A stretch of 7,175 nucleotides of DNA from Pseudomonadota bacterium. Lineage in GTDB: Bacteria; Pseudomonadota; Alphaproteobacteria; Caulobacterales; Caulobacteraceae. The notes beneath the pieces were generated by a model. That model was not told the origin of the DNA. It saw only the letters and a program-made list of their open reading frames with translations, and searched no databases. The stretch covers positions 1 through 7,175 of the forward strand of contig JAEYAO010000021.1 of assembly GCA_023456105.1 (NCBI GenBank), written 5' to 3'. Shown here piece after piece: positions 1 to 6,164 of the stretch (position 1 is its first letter; every line of letters begins with the position of its first letter). The position numbers and the translations under genes were made by a program.

Positions 1-97
1 GGTCCGACTGCGGCGCGCGACGGCCGGCGGCGGGCGTGGCGGCGGCCAGCGCCAGGACGGCGGCGCCCGCGACACGCAGCATGCCGCTCTTCCGCAT
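1..97 (-). CDS. Exported protein, N-terminal fragment (possibly M23/EnvC-type peptidase)
   Basis: Only the first 32 codons lie in the window; the gene continues beyond base 1. The translation begins MRKSGMLRVAGAAVLALAAA and continues to a TPAAG stretch, a typical Sec signal peptide: basic start, hydrophobic Ala/Leu/Val core and small residues before a likely cleavage site. The start lies 5 nt after the rlmH stop, so the gene is probably translated from the same transcript. A second ATG at 82, with a GGAAG motif 6 nt before it, is an equally good start and still leaves a signal peptide. In Caulobacterales an M23-family murein hydrolase activator often follows rlmH, which suggests the identity, but no catalytic domain is visible here, so that assignment is inference from gene order only. 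Confidence 0.7.
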   Translation of the reverse strand, partial: MRKSGMLRVAGAAVLALAAATPAAGRRAPQSD

Positions 98-102
98 CGC
101 CT

Positions 103-567
103 TCAGTCGCGGTGATAGGGCGAGCCGGACAGGATCGTCACGGCGCGATACAGCTGTTCCGCCAGCATGGCTCGGGCCAGGGCGTGCGGCCAGGTCTGCG
201 GCCCGAACGCAAGGGTCGAGGCGGCGGCCGCGCGCACGCTGTCGTCCAGACCGTCGGCGCCGCCGACGGCGAACACCACCCGCCGCTCGCCCCGATCCCG
301 CAGGGTCGCGACGTGGTCGGCGAAGGCGCGCGAGGAATAGGTCCGGCCCCGCTCGTCGCAGGCGATCAGATGCGCGCCCTCCGCCGCCTGCAGGATCAGC
401 TCGGCCTCCGGCGCCTTGCCGCTCTTTCGCGGCTCCAGGTCCATCAGTTCGAGCGGACCCAGACCTAGCGCCCGGCCCGCCAGAGTGGCGCGCCGGGCGT
501 AGTCGTCGGCCAGCGCCGCCTCCGGCCCGCGTCCGGGCTTGCCGATGGCGACGACGGCCAGCCTCAC
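103..567 (-). CDS. rlmH: 23S rRNA (pseudouridine1915-N3)-methyltransferase RlmH
   Basis: RlmH is a small SPOUT-class methyltransferase that uses S-adenosylmethionine to methylate N3 of pseudouridine 1915 in helix 69 of 23S rRNA, acting on assembled 70S ribosomes. The 154-residue product has the usual family length (about 155). Visible signatures are the SAM-binding knot segment with FAVGGADGL at residues 99-107, the PHALARAMLAEQLYRA helix at 127-142 and the conserved C-terminal PYHR at 150-153. The start codon is GTG; the gene begins 7 nt after the rsfS stop with no clear Shine-Dalgarno, suggesting translational coupling. The nadD-rsfS-rlmH order is common in bacteria. Nothing in the sequence looks damaged. 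Confidence 0.97.
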   Translation of the reverse strand: MRLAVVAIGKPGRGPEAALADDYARRATLAGRALGLGPLELMDLEPRKSGKAPEAELILQAAEGAHLIACDERGRTYSSRAFADHVATLRDRGERRVVFAVGGADGLDDSVRAAAASTLAFGPQTWPHALARAMLAEQLYRAVTILSGSPYHRD

Positions 568-574
568 CGAAGGA

Positions 575-1156
575 TCAGACGCTCGCGGGGCGGCGGTGGG
601 CGCTGTCGACGGCCCAGATCTTTTCGATGTTGTAGAAGGTGCGCACCTCCGGCCGGAACAGGTGCACGATCACGTCGCCGGCGTCGATCAGCACCCAGTC
701 GCAGTGCGGCAGGCCCTCGACCTTGGCCTTGCCCAGCCCCTGGTCCTTGAGCTCGCGCAGCAGGTGGTCGGCGATGGCGCCGACGTGGCGGTGCGACCGG
801 CCCGAGGCCACGATCATGGCGTCGGCCATCGGGCTCTTGCCCTTCAGGTCGATCAGGACGATGTCCTGAGCCTTGTCGAAGTCCAGCTTGGCCAGAAGCG
901 CTTCTTCCAACGGGGTCGAACCGACGGGGCGCGGCGTCTCTTCGCCGGTCGGCCCGGCCGAGGCTTCGTCGTCGAAGTCGTCGTCGCCGAACTCCAGACC
1001 GGCGAAGTCGGAGTCGGTTTCGGCTCCGTCCTCGGTATGGAGGGGTTCGATGGGATCCATCTCGTTCGCCAGGTTCGAAACGGCGGCGTCTTGCGCATCG
1101 TGCGCGGGAGAGGGGGTCAGCGTAGGGCTCCAGGAGCGTTTATCTAGTCCGGACAT
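575..1156 (-). CDS. rsfS: Ribosome silencing factor RsfS with acidic N-terminal extension
   Basis: RsfS (DUF143/Iojap family) binds protein uL14 of the large ribosomal subunit and blocks joining to the small subunit, lowering translation under nutrient limitation. The family domain covers about residues 83-185: a DIVLIDLKGKSPMADAMIV block at 98-116, SGRSHRHVGAIAD at 118-130, and CDWVLIDAGDVIVHLF with RTFYNIEKIW at the C-terminal end. The usual length is about 105-120 residues; this product has 193 from the first ATG because roughly 80 residues precede the domain. Part of that (48-66) is very acidic, with runs such as FGDDDFDDE, and is probably disordered. An internal ATG at 1060 (residue 33) is a plausible shorter start, and neither start has a strong ribosome binding site. 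nadD ends 22 nt upstream and rlmH begins 7 nt downstream. Confidence 0.95.
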   Translation of the reverse strand: MSGLDKRSWSPTLTPSPAHDAQDAAVSNLANEMDPIEPLHTEDGAETDSDFAGLEFGDDDFDDEASAGPTGEETPRPVGSTPLEEALLAKLDFDKAQDIVLIDLKGKSPMADAMIVASGRSHRHVGAIADHLLRELKDQGLGKAKVEGLPHCDWVLIDAGDVIVHLFRPEVRTFYNIEKIWAVDSAHRRPASV

Positions 1157-1178
1157 ATAGCACGCCCCGCGCCGAACG

Positions 1179-1847
1179 TCACCCGACCACGCGATCCGCC
1201 ATCCGTCCCGCCCGTATCGCGGTGGAGGAGCGCGCGTTCAGCGGCGCCGCCAGATAGGTCCAGGCGGGCGCATGAAGCGTCGGCAACAGACCGGCCTGAG
1301 CGTCCGGCACGCGAAAGGCCGAGAAGCGTCGGGCCGCCGGGGCGCTGCGGCTATCCAGCTGCGATCCCGGCCGCGCCACCACGGCCACCGGCGCCATCCG
1401 CATGATGTCGGTCCAGCCGCGCCAGCGGTGAAAACTGGCCAGGTTGTCCGATCCCATCAGCCAGACGAAGTGCACGCCTGGATGCCGGCTCCTCAGCGCC
1501 CGCAGGGTGTCCACCGTCCACTGCGTGCCCGCCCGGGTCTCGAAATCCGAGACGATCATGGCGGGCCCTTGCGCCTGCGTCCGCGCCGAGGCCATGCGCT
1601 CGGCCAGCGGTGCGCTGTGGCGCGCGTCCTTGAGCGGGTTCTGCGGCGACACCAGCCAGACCACCCGATCCAGCCCCAATCGCCGCAGCGCCGTCTCGGC
1701 CACATGGGCGTGCCCGTCGTGGGCCGGATTGAACGAGCCGCCGAACAGCCCGACCTTCATCCCCGCCGTGATCGGCAAGCCGTCGCGCAGCGCCCCGATG
1801 CGGGGGCCAGAGCCTCGCGGCGCGGGACCGGCGTGAAAAAAGGACAA
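1179..1847 (-). CDS. nadD: Nicotinate-nucleotide adenylyltransferase NadD
   Basis: NadD joins nicotinate mononucleotide and ATP to give deamido-NAD in the cytoplasm, a step of NAD synthesis. The nucleotidyltransferase signature GGSFNPAHDGH is at residues 36-46. Other family landmarks follow: VWLVSPQNPLK at 63-73, FVWLMGSDNLASFHRW at 127-142, a P-x-A-V-V-A-R-P-G segment at 153-161, and SSTAIR at 207-212. The 222-residue length assumes a TTG start at 1847, bounded by an upstream in-frame stop. The first ATG in frame is at 1760 (residue 30), directly before the Rossmann strand and preceded by GGCGGGG. I kept the long form because the extra residues look coded and related proteins often carry a short leader, but the start is uncertain. 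rsfS begins 22 nt downstream. Confidence 0.95.
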   Translation of the reverse strand: MSFFHAGPAPRGSGPRIGALRDGLPITAGMKVGLFGGSFNPAHDGHAHVAETALRRLGLDRVVWLVSPQNPLKDARHSAPLAERMASARTQAQGPAMIVSDFETRAGTQWTVDTLRALRSRHPGVHFVWLMGSDNLASFHRWRGWTDIMRMAPVAVVARPGSQLDSRSAPAARRFSAFRVPDAQAGLLPTLHAPAWTYLAAPLNARSSTAIRAGRMADRVVG

Positions 1848-1869
1848 GAGGGCGGCGGCTCGGAGAAAC

Positions 1870-1877
1870 GATTATGC
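1870..1877 (-). promoter_or_regulatory. Possible -10 element ahead of nadD
   Basis: On the minus strand the octamer GCATAATC matches six of eight positions of the Caulobacter housekeeping -10 consensus GCTANAWC and contains a near-TATAAT hexamer. It is the most AT-rich spot in the 79-nt gap between the hydrolase and nadD. A start of transcription about 7 nt on would give a short leader before the TTG at 1847. No convincing -35 box was found, so nadD could equally be served by read-through from zur. Confidence 0.25.
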
Positions 1878-1926
1878 TCGCCGACGCCCTATCAGGCGGC
1901 GGGAGGCGTGTCCCGCGCGAAATCCG

Positions 1927-2817
1927 TCAGACTGCGGCGTCCAGCAGCGCGCTTCGCACCACTTCCGGCTGCGTCATGGGAAACAGGTGACGGGCGCCCG
2001 GCACGACCTCCACCCGCCGCCGCCCGTTGTCGGCCGCGCTCGCCGGCACATGGCAGGTCGATCCGATCTCCGCCTTTACGATGCGCGTCCGGCCGCCGTA
2101 GCGCCGCAGCGCCCGCCAGGGATCGTGGCTCTGGGCGGCGTAGTTGGAGGCCTCCCACTCCGGCGTGGCGCTCAGCGCATAGCCGCCCTCACCCTCCACC
2201 AGCCCATCCGACAGATAGTCGGCCAGCGCCGCATCGGGCCAGCCGCGAAAGGCGCCGCGACCACGATAGGCGGCCAGCGCCTGCTCGCGGCTCTCAAAGG
2301 CGCTGCGTCGACGCCTCGCCGTCCTGGCCAGCGGATTGTTGTACAGGCCCGCCCGCATCACCGGCAGGCGGAACAGGAGGCTGGTCGCCCGGCTCCAGAT
2401 CACGGGATCGAACAGCACCAGACTGGCCGTCCGCTCCGGCCGCTCGGCCGCCGCCAGCAGGGCCGAGGTTCCCCCCATCGAATGGCCGCTCAGCACCACC
2501 GGCGGTCCCTCCACGGCGTCAAGCAGGGCGATCAGGTCGTCGCGGTGGTCGCGCCAGTCCCAGCGCCTGTGCGTGCGGGTCGGCAAGGTCGTGCGCCCGT
2601 GCCCTCGCAGGTCCGGCGCCCAGATGCGCAAGGAGGCCGACAGCGGCGCCAGCACGCTGCGATAGGTCGCCGCGTTGAAGCCGTTGGTGTGGGCGAAGAC
2701 CACGTCCACCGGGCGTTCGGGCGGCCCGAAGTCCAGCACCGCCATCTCGCCGCCGCCCCACCGATTTTCGATGGCGATGCTCAGACGGCGCGGCGCGTCG
2801 AGCCCGGACGGGTCCAT
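1927..2817 (-). CDS. Alpha/beta hydrolase
   Basis: A 296-residue protein of the alpha/beta-hydrolase fold, a superfamily that includes esterases, lipases and C-C bond hydrolases; the substrate cannot be told from sequence. The oxyanion-loop region is FAHTNGF at residues 41-47. The nucleophile elbow is GHSMGG at 111-116, making Ser113 the likely nucleophile, and the catalytic histidine is probably His277 in GARHLF. The acid may be Glu250, in the strand-7 region (VKAEIG), but this is less clear. There is no signal peptide, so the enzyme is probably cytoplasmic. The ATG lies only 3 nt after the zur stop, indicating co-transcription and coupled translation; a GAGAGG motif within the zur end could serve as ribosome binding site. 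No zinc-related function is evident in the product. nadD follows after about 80 nt. Confidence 0.87.
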   Translation of the reverse strand: MDPSGLDAPRRLSIAIENRWGGGEMAVLDFGPPERPVDVVFAHTNGFNAATYRSVLAPLSASLRIWAPDLRGHGRTTLPTRTHRRWDWRDHRDDLIALLDAVEGPPVVLSGHSMGGTSALLAAAERPERTASLVLFDPVIWSRATSLLFRLPVMRAGLYNNPLARTARRRRSAFESREQALAAYRGRGAFRGWPDAALADYLSDGLVEGEGGYALSATPEWEASNYAAQSHDPWRALRRYGGRTRIVKAEIGSTCHVPASAADNGRRRVEVVPGARHLFPMTQPEVVRSALLDAAV

Positions 2818-2820
2818 GGA

Positions 2821-3312
2821 TCAGGCGGCCTCTCGACAGGCGGCGCAGCGTCCGTGCGCCTCGATGGTTGTGCGCTGCACCGCATAGCCCGCCTCGTGTG
2901 CGGCCTGATGCAGGCGGTCGTCCTCGCCGATCGCGACCTCGCGCGTCGCGCCGCAGCAGTCGCAGATAAGAAAGGCGGCGGCGTGCGCGCTCTGGTCGTC
3001 GCCGCTGCAGGCCACATAGGCGCTGATGGAGGCGATGCGGTGCGCCAGCCCCAGTCGCTCCAGGAAATCCAGGGCGCGGTACACCGTCGGCGGCTTGGCC
3101 GCTTGGCCTTCGGCGCCGCCGAAGCGGGCGATCAGGTCATAGGCCTTGACCGGCTCTCCGGCCTCCAGCAGCAGCGTCAGCACGCGTCGGCGGGGCGCGG
3201 TCATCCGCTCGCCGGCGTCGGCGATGCGGCGCTCGGAGGCGCCCAGCGCGCGCTCCAGCGCCCCGCCGTGCAAGCCGCCGTGAACATGATCGTGATCGCA
3301 GGCTGCGCCCAT
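2821..3312 (-). CDS. zur: Zinc uptake regulator Zur (Fur family)
   Basis: A Fur-family repressor that binds DNA when loaded with zinc and shuts off zinc-uptake genes. The winged helix occupies about residues 35-92, with the recognition helix in KPPTVYRALDFLERLGLAHR. It follows E. coli Zur closely. The ligands of the structural site align as Cys117, Cys120, Cys156 and Cys159 (ICDCCG and GRCAAC), and those of the regulatory site as His91, Cys102, His110 and Glu125, with the same spacings. A short His-rich N-terminus (CDHDHVHGG) precedes the domain; its role is unknown. The length of 163 is normal. The ATG has no good Shine-Dalgarno. A weak TTGCGGC-N14-ATTAGC promoter-like arrangement (minus, 3347-3321) would start transcription almost at the ATG. 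No AT-rich Zur box is visible in the divergent region, so autoregulation is not supported. Confidence 0.95.
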   Translation of the reverse strand: MGAACDHDHVHGGLHGGALERALGASERRIADAGERMTAPRRRVLTLLLEAGEPVKAYDLIARFGGAEGQAAKPPTVYRALDFLERLGLAHRIASISAYVACSGDDQSAHAAAFLICDCCGATREVAIGEDDRLHQAAHEAGYAVQRTTIEAHGRCAACREAA

Positions 3313-3379
3313 GACCCACAGCTAATGCCTGCGGTCTCCCGCCGCAACACAACGCGCACAGCATGGCGAACGGCGATGT

Positions 3380-3408
3380 TTGCCGCGTGCCTGCCCTTCG
3401 GCTAGAAG
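3380..3408 (+). promoter_or_regulatory. Sigma-73-type promoter for the SapC-family gene
   Basis: TTGCCGC at 3380-3386 and GCTAGAAG at 3401-3408 are separated by 14 nt. The Caulobacter housekeeping consensus, as I know it, is TTGACGS-N10-14-GCTANAWC; this site differs at one -35 position and at the last -10 position. Transcription would begin near 3415, about 30 nt before the ATG at 3447. The site falls inside the upstream part of the open frame, which argues against any earlier start codon. Confidence 0.6.
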
Positions 3409-3446
3409 GCCCGTTCCTTACGGCTTCTCAGCGATCCTGCTTACCC

Positions 3447-4232
3447 ATGACCGACGCTTCGTCCTCGCCGCTTTCGGGCAACGTCCTGTTCTACAACCAG
3501 CCCGAGCCGCTGGATCCCGCCCGTCACGGCGGCCTGGGCGTCAACGCCGCCGACAAGCCGTACGCCTTTGTGGGCGCGACCAACTTCGTGCCGCTGACGG
3601 TGACCGAGTTCGCCGCCGCCGCCCTGTCCTTCCCCGTGGTCTTCATGGGCGACCAGAAGCAGCCGGTCGCGGTCATGGGCCTGCGCCAGGGCGAGAACCT
3701 GTATGTCTCCAATGAGGGCGACTACCGTCCCGACGCCTACATCCCGGCCTATGTGCGCCGCTTCCCGTTCGTCTTCGCCGACGACAAGCAGAACTCGCGA
3801 CTGATCCTGTGCATCGACCGCGGCGCGCCGATCGTCACGGAAGGCGGCGAAACGCCGCTGTTCGTGGACGGCCAGCCCAGCGACTACACCAAGATGGCGA
3901 TGGAGTTCTGCAACAACTTCGAGCAGGAGCGCCTGCGCACCGAAGCCTTTGTTCAGCTGCTGGGCGAGCTTGACCTGTTCGAGACGCGCACCGCCAACTT
4001 CACCCCGCGCAATCCCGACGGCAGCGCCGGCGAGCCGCAGCGCCTCGCTGAATATTTCGCCGTCTCCGAAGACAAGCTGAAGGCCCTGCCGGCCGAGAAG
4101 CTGGCTGAGCTGCGCGACAACGGCGCCCTGGGCCAGATCTACGCCCATCTGGTGTCGCTGCTGGGGTGGGACCGCCTGATCGCCCTGGCCTTCCAGCGCT
4201 CGGCGCAGACGCCTTCGGCCGCCAACAACTAA
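3447..4232 (+). CDS. SapC family protein
   Basis: A 261-residue protein of the SapC family (Pfam SapC type). The name comes from a Campylobacter S-layer protein locus; in alphaproteobacteria the molecular function is not established. Family-like features are the N-terminal strand with NVLFYNQPEPLDPARHGGLG, the KPYAFVGATNFVPLTVTEF block, FPVVFMGDQKQPVAVMGLR, RFPFVFADD, and a C-terminal helical part ending near GWDRLIALAF. There is no signal peptide or membrane segment. The frame stays open back to an ATG at 3363, but the 28 extra codons contain the likely promoter and do not resemble the family, so 3447 (MTDASSSPL) is preferred. There is no obvious Shine-Dalgarno. In other genomes such genes often sit beside TonB receptors or flavin-dependent halogenases; here it stands alone between its own promoter and terminator. 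Confidence 0.9.
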   Translation: MTDASSSPLSGNVLFYNQPEPLDPARHGGLGVNAADKPYAFVGATNFVPLTVTEFAAAALSFPVVFMGDQKQPVAVMGLRQGENLYVSNEGDYRPDAYIPAYVRRFPFVFADDKQNSRLILCIDRGAPIVTEGGETPLFVDGQPSDYTKMAMEFCNNFEQERLRTEAFVQLLGELDLFETRTANFTPRNPDGSAGEPQRLAEYFAVSEDKLKALPAEKLAELRDNGALGQIYAHLVSLLGWDRLIALAFQRSAQTPSAANN

Positions 4233-4248
4233 GGCGCTTGATCGTAAA

Positions 4249-4286
4249 GAAAGGCCCCGCCGGCTCTCGCCGACAGGGCCTTTTTT
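4249..4286 (+). terminator. Rho-independent terminator after the SapC-family gene
   Basis: Seventeen nt after the stop codon an AAAGGCCC arm (4250-4257) pairs with GGGCCTTT (4276-4283). A second stem, CGGC with GCCG, lies inside the loop, and the structure runs into six T residues at 4281-4286. The left arm is preceded by an A-rich stretch, so it may also work weakly on the minus strand. Confidence 0.9.
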
Positions 4287-4332
4287 GCACCTGACGGCGA
4301 GATTCACCACAAGCGTCAACAAGGTCGAAAGG

Positions 4333-4350
4333 CTGTTGTCGGCATAACAG
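4333..4350 (+). promoter_or_regulatory. Imperfect dyad ahead of the small gene, possible operator
   Basis: CTGTT-N8-AACAG forms an 18-bp dyad with 12 of 18 positions symmetric, ending 5 nt before the ATG at 4356. It overlaps the ATAACA hexamer, where a -10 box would lie if the message were leaderless. It loosely recalls a Zur box (TGTT...AACA), but the half-site spacing is one base too long and the centre is GC-rich, so that reading is weak. The other sequence between 4287 and 4332 shows nothing recognisable. Confidence 0.3.
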
Positions 4351-4355
4351 CGTTC

Positions 4356-4538
4356 ATGACCGACACGCCCTTCACCCGCCGGCCTGTCACCCAGGTCGAT
4401 CCCGCAAAGGACCGCTCGCAACAGCTGCGAGACGATGTCCAGATCCAGAGCCGGCCGCAGACGCCGTCCGCGCGCGCCGATCACGCCTTCAGCCGCTCAG
4501 ACCGCGACGGCGGTTCCGGCTTCGGCGCCCTGTTCTAG
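4356..4538 (+). CDS. Small hypothetical protein
   Basis: A 60-residue hydrophilic protein starting MTDTPFTRRPVTQVDPAKDR, rich in Arg, Asp, Gln and Ser, and ending with a glycine-rich hydrophobic tail (GGSGFGALF). I do not recognise a family. Support for it being real comes from codon use that matches the neighbours (third positions almost all G or C), an ATG in the stretch between a strong upstream terminator and the next gene, and a stop that meets the opposing gene exactly. There is no Shine-Dalgarno, so it may be leaderless or not translated. The TAG stop shares the palindrome CTAG at 4535-4538 with the TAG stop of the MaoC-like gene on the other strand, a tail-to-tail overlap of 4 nt. Confidence 0.5.
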   Translation: MTDTPFTRRPVTQVDPAKDRSQQLRDDVQIQSRPQTPSARADHAFSRSDRDGGSGFGALF

Positions 4539-4942
4539 CGCCTGGAGAACACCGCCCGCGTCAGGCAGGCGAACACCAGACGGCCGCTCTCGTCCAGGAG
4601 GTCGTGCGAGGCGATGACGATGCCCTTTTCGTCGCCGACCGGATCCTTGCCCATCACCGTCATGCGGCCGCGCAGCAGCTCGCCCGCCGGCGGATTGCGC
4701 ATAAAGCGAAGCCCGTCCACCGCCAGCACCTTGGACTGGGCCCAGCTCGCCGCCTTGTCCGCGAACAGACGGCTCCACAGGGCGTAGACCATGGCGTCCG
4801 GTGCGCCATAGGCCGTGTCCCAGCCCGGCGCGAACCGTTCGACGAAGACGTCCAGCGCGCCGGCATCGACCGCACACGCCCCGAGCGGCGCAACCTGTCC
4901 GACATCCAGGTCCTCGAAATGGGCCAGCAGCGGTTCGCTCAT
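4535..4942 (-). CDS. MaoC-like hot-dog fold protein
   Basis: A 135-residue protein resembling the MaoC/acyl-dehydratase branch of the hot-dog fold. The N-terminal FEDLDVGQVAPLG (residues 9-21) matches the start of that domain, and the C-terminal half matches its closing strands: FMRNPPAGELLRGRMTV, then GIVIASHDLLDESGRLVF. True (R)-specific enoyl hydratases carry an Asp-x4-His dyad in the segment after the first helix. Here that stretch reads ERFAPGWDTAYGAPDAM and has no histidine, so hydratase activity is doubtful and the protein may bind or hydrolyse acyl-CoA or have another role. The start codon follows the oxidoreductase stop by 13 nt, with GAGGA overlapping that stop, so the two are probably co-expressed. 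Its stop overlaps the small gene on the opposite strand. Confidence 0.82.
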   Translation of the reverse strand: MSEPLLAHFEDLDVGQVAPLGACAVDAGALDVFVERFAPGWDTAYGAPDAMVYALWSRLFADKAASWAQSKVLAVDGLRFMRNPPAGELLRGRMTVMGKDPVGDEKGIVIASHDLLDESGRLVFACLTRAVFSRR

Positions 4943-4955
4943 GCCGGTGGGGTCC

Positions 4956-5975
4956 TCAGGCCGGTTCGTCGGAGACGCGGACCAGCAGCTTGCCGTTGTG
5001 GTCGCCGGTGAACAAGCGGTTCAGCGAGCCGACCGCGCCTTCCAGCCCCTCGTCGACGTGGACCTTCCACTTGACCCGGCCGTCCGCGAGCCACGGGCCC
5101 ATCTCCTCGACCATCTCGCGGGCGCGGTGGGCGTAGTCCAGCACCAGGAAGCCCTGCACGTCGAGGCGATGGGTGATGATCCGGGCGAAGTTCGGCGACG
5201 GCGGCGCCTTGGTCGCATTGTAGGACGAGACCAGTCCGCACACGGCCATGCGGCCATGCACCTTCAGCCGGTTGAACACGGCGATCATGATGTCGCCGCC
5301 GACGTTCTCGAAGTTCAGATCGACCCCGTCCGGCGCCAGCCGGTCCAGCGCCTCGCCTACGTCCTCGTTCTTGTAGTCCACGGCGGCGTCGAAGCCGAGT
5401 TCGTCGACCAGCCAGCGGCATTTGTCCGGTCCGCCCGCAATGCCGATCACCCGCGCGCCGCGCTGCTTGGCGACCTGTCCGGCGATCGAGCCCACCGCCC
5501 CGGCGGCCGCCGAGATCACCAGCGTCTCGCCCGCCTGGACCTTGAGCACGTCGGTGACGCCAAAATAGGCCGTCAGCCCCGTCATGCCGAGCACCGACAG
5601 GTTGGCCGTCAGCGGCAGGCCGGCGGCGCGGTGCACCGGCCGCAACGCCTGGTCCGACACCACGGCGTAATCCGCCCAGCCGCCGGACAGCGGCGTCACC
5701 ACGTCGCCCGCCTTGAAGCGGTCCGAGCGCGATTGCTCCACCACTCCAAGCGTCAGACCGCGCATCACCTCGCCCAGGCCCACCGGCGGCAGATAGCCTT
5801 CCGCGTCGTTCATCCAGGTGCGGTTTGTGGGATCCAGCGACAGGTAGACGGTGCGCACCAGCACCTCCGACTCCTTGAGGTCCGGGATGGGGCTTTCCAC
5901 CAGCTCCAGGTCGCCGGGCTGGACCATGCCGCGCGGACGCTGGCGCAGCACCCACTGCCGATTGATTCTTGTCAT
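4956..5975 (-). CDS. NADP-dependent oxidoreductase, CurA/MDR family
   Basis: A 339-residue zinc-independent medium-chain dehydrogenase/reductase resembling E. coli CurA (YncB) and the prostaglandin/leukotriene reductases, which reduce C=C bonds of alpha,beta-unsaturated carbonyls with NADPH. Landmarks are NRQWVLRQRP at residues 5-14, VYLSLDPTNR at 43-52, VLGMTGLTAYFGV at 128-140, and the Rossmann loop AAAGAVGSIAGQVAK at 156-170. KCRWLVDELGF (185-195), NFENVGG (221-227) and VCGLVSSYNAT (245-255) follow. It lacks the cysteine and histidine ligands of catalytic-zinc MDR enzymes. The start is supported by GGAG 6 nt before the ATG. It leads a two-gene unit with the MaoC-like gene. The true substrate is unknown; a detoxifying role for reactive aldehydes or ketones is only inferred from relatives. 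Confidence 0.93.
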   Translation of the reverse strand: MTRINRQWVLRQRPRGMVQPGDLELVESPIPDLKESEVLVRTVYLSLDPTNRTWMNDAEGYLPPVGLGEVMRGLTLGVVEQSRSDRFKAGDVVTPLSGGWADYAVVSDQALRPVHRAAGLPLTANLSVLGMTGLTAYFGVTDVLKVQAGETLVISAAAGAVGSIAGQVAKQRGARVIGIAGGPDKCRWLVDELGFDAAVDYKNEDVGEALDRLAPDGVDLNFENVGGDIMIAVFNRLKVHGRMAVCGLVSSYNATKAPPSPNFARIITHRLDVQGFLVLDYAHRAREMVEEMGPWLADGRVKWKVHVDEGLEGAVGSLNRLFTGDHNGKLLVRVSDEPA

Positions 5976-6042
5976 CGTATTCTCCGATCCGCTGGCGTTG
6001 ATCTCATAGTGGCCAAGCGACGCGAGCGGGTCGAGCCCGGCG

Positions 6043-6075
6043 AAAAGAAAAGGCGGCCCGCCAGGGACCGCCCTT
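6043..6075 (-). terminator. Rho-independent terminator of the candidate sRNA
   Basis: On the minus strand an AAGG-CGG-CCC arm pairs with GGG-CCG-CCTT around a TGGC loop. That gives ten base pairs with two single-base bulges (an extra G and an extra T on the 5' side). The sequence then runs TTTTCTTTT (6051-6043). The T tract lies only on the minus strand, so the signal stops leftward transcription about 68 nt before the oxidoreductase start. No protein gene ends just upstream of it, which is why a non-coding transcript is suspected. Confidence 0.75.
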
Positions 6076-6157
6076 CAGTGGCATTATCGAGAATGAGGCG
6101 CGGAGGCGACAGACCGGCTAGGCCGGCCTGGAGTCGGGGGGCGTCGCCGCCTCCGCA
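6043..6157 (-). ncRNA. Candidate stress-induced small RNA (GsrN-like)
   Basis: A roughly 115-nt transcript is predicted between a leftward EcfG-type promoter (6165-6189) and an intrinsic terminator (6075-6043). The 5' part can fold into a long hairpin: a GCGGAGG...CGAC arm (6156-6143) pairs with GTCGCCTCCGC (6110-6100), 11 pairs with a 3-nt bulge. Nested inside is AGGCCGGC-CTA-GCCGGTCT. The strand between the two stems, about 6142-6130, reads GCCCCCCGACTCC and is left unpaired. An AU-richer linker with CTCGATAATGC follows, then the terminator. In Caulobacter the SigT-dependent sRNA GsrN also has a 5' C-rich target-binding loop and an intrinsic terminator, so this may be its counterpart or an analogue. 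The similarity is in architecture as I recall it; I could not align the sequences. The 5' end is estimated from the promoter. Confidence 0.55.
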
Positions 6158-6164
6158 GGGCATC

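Noticed and set aside
1272..2678. Long plus-strand open frame of 468 codons
   Set aside because: It lies opposite nadD and the hydrolase, both clear homologues. The translation is Arg/Pro/Ala-rich and featureless, as expected for the antisense of GC-rich genes.
1987..3405. Long plus-strand open frame of 472 codons
   Set aside because: It is antisense to the hydrolase and zur and crosses their intergenic region. No family resemblance and no ribosome binding site.
4333..4350. Zur box ahead of the small gene
   Set aside because: The TGTT and AACA halves are present, but the centre is GC-rich and the spacing is 16 rather than 15 overall. I list it only as an unassigned dyad.
3441..4484. Minus-strand open frame of 347 codons opposite the SapC-family gene
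   Set aside because: It runs through the terminator and the small gene, and the translation shows the Val/Gly/His/Arg-rich pattern of a shadow frame.
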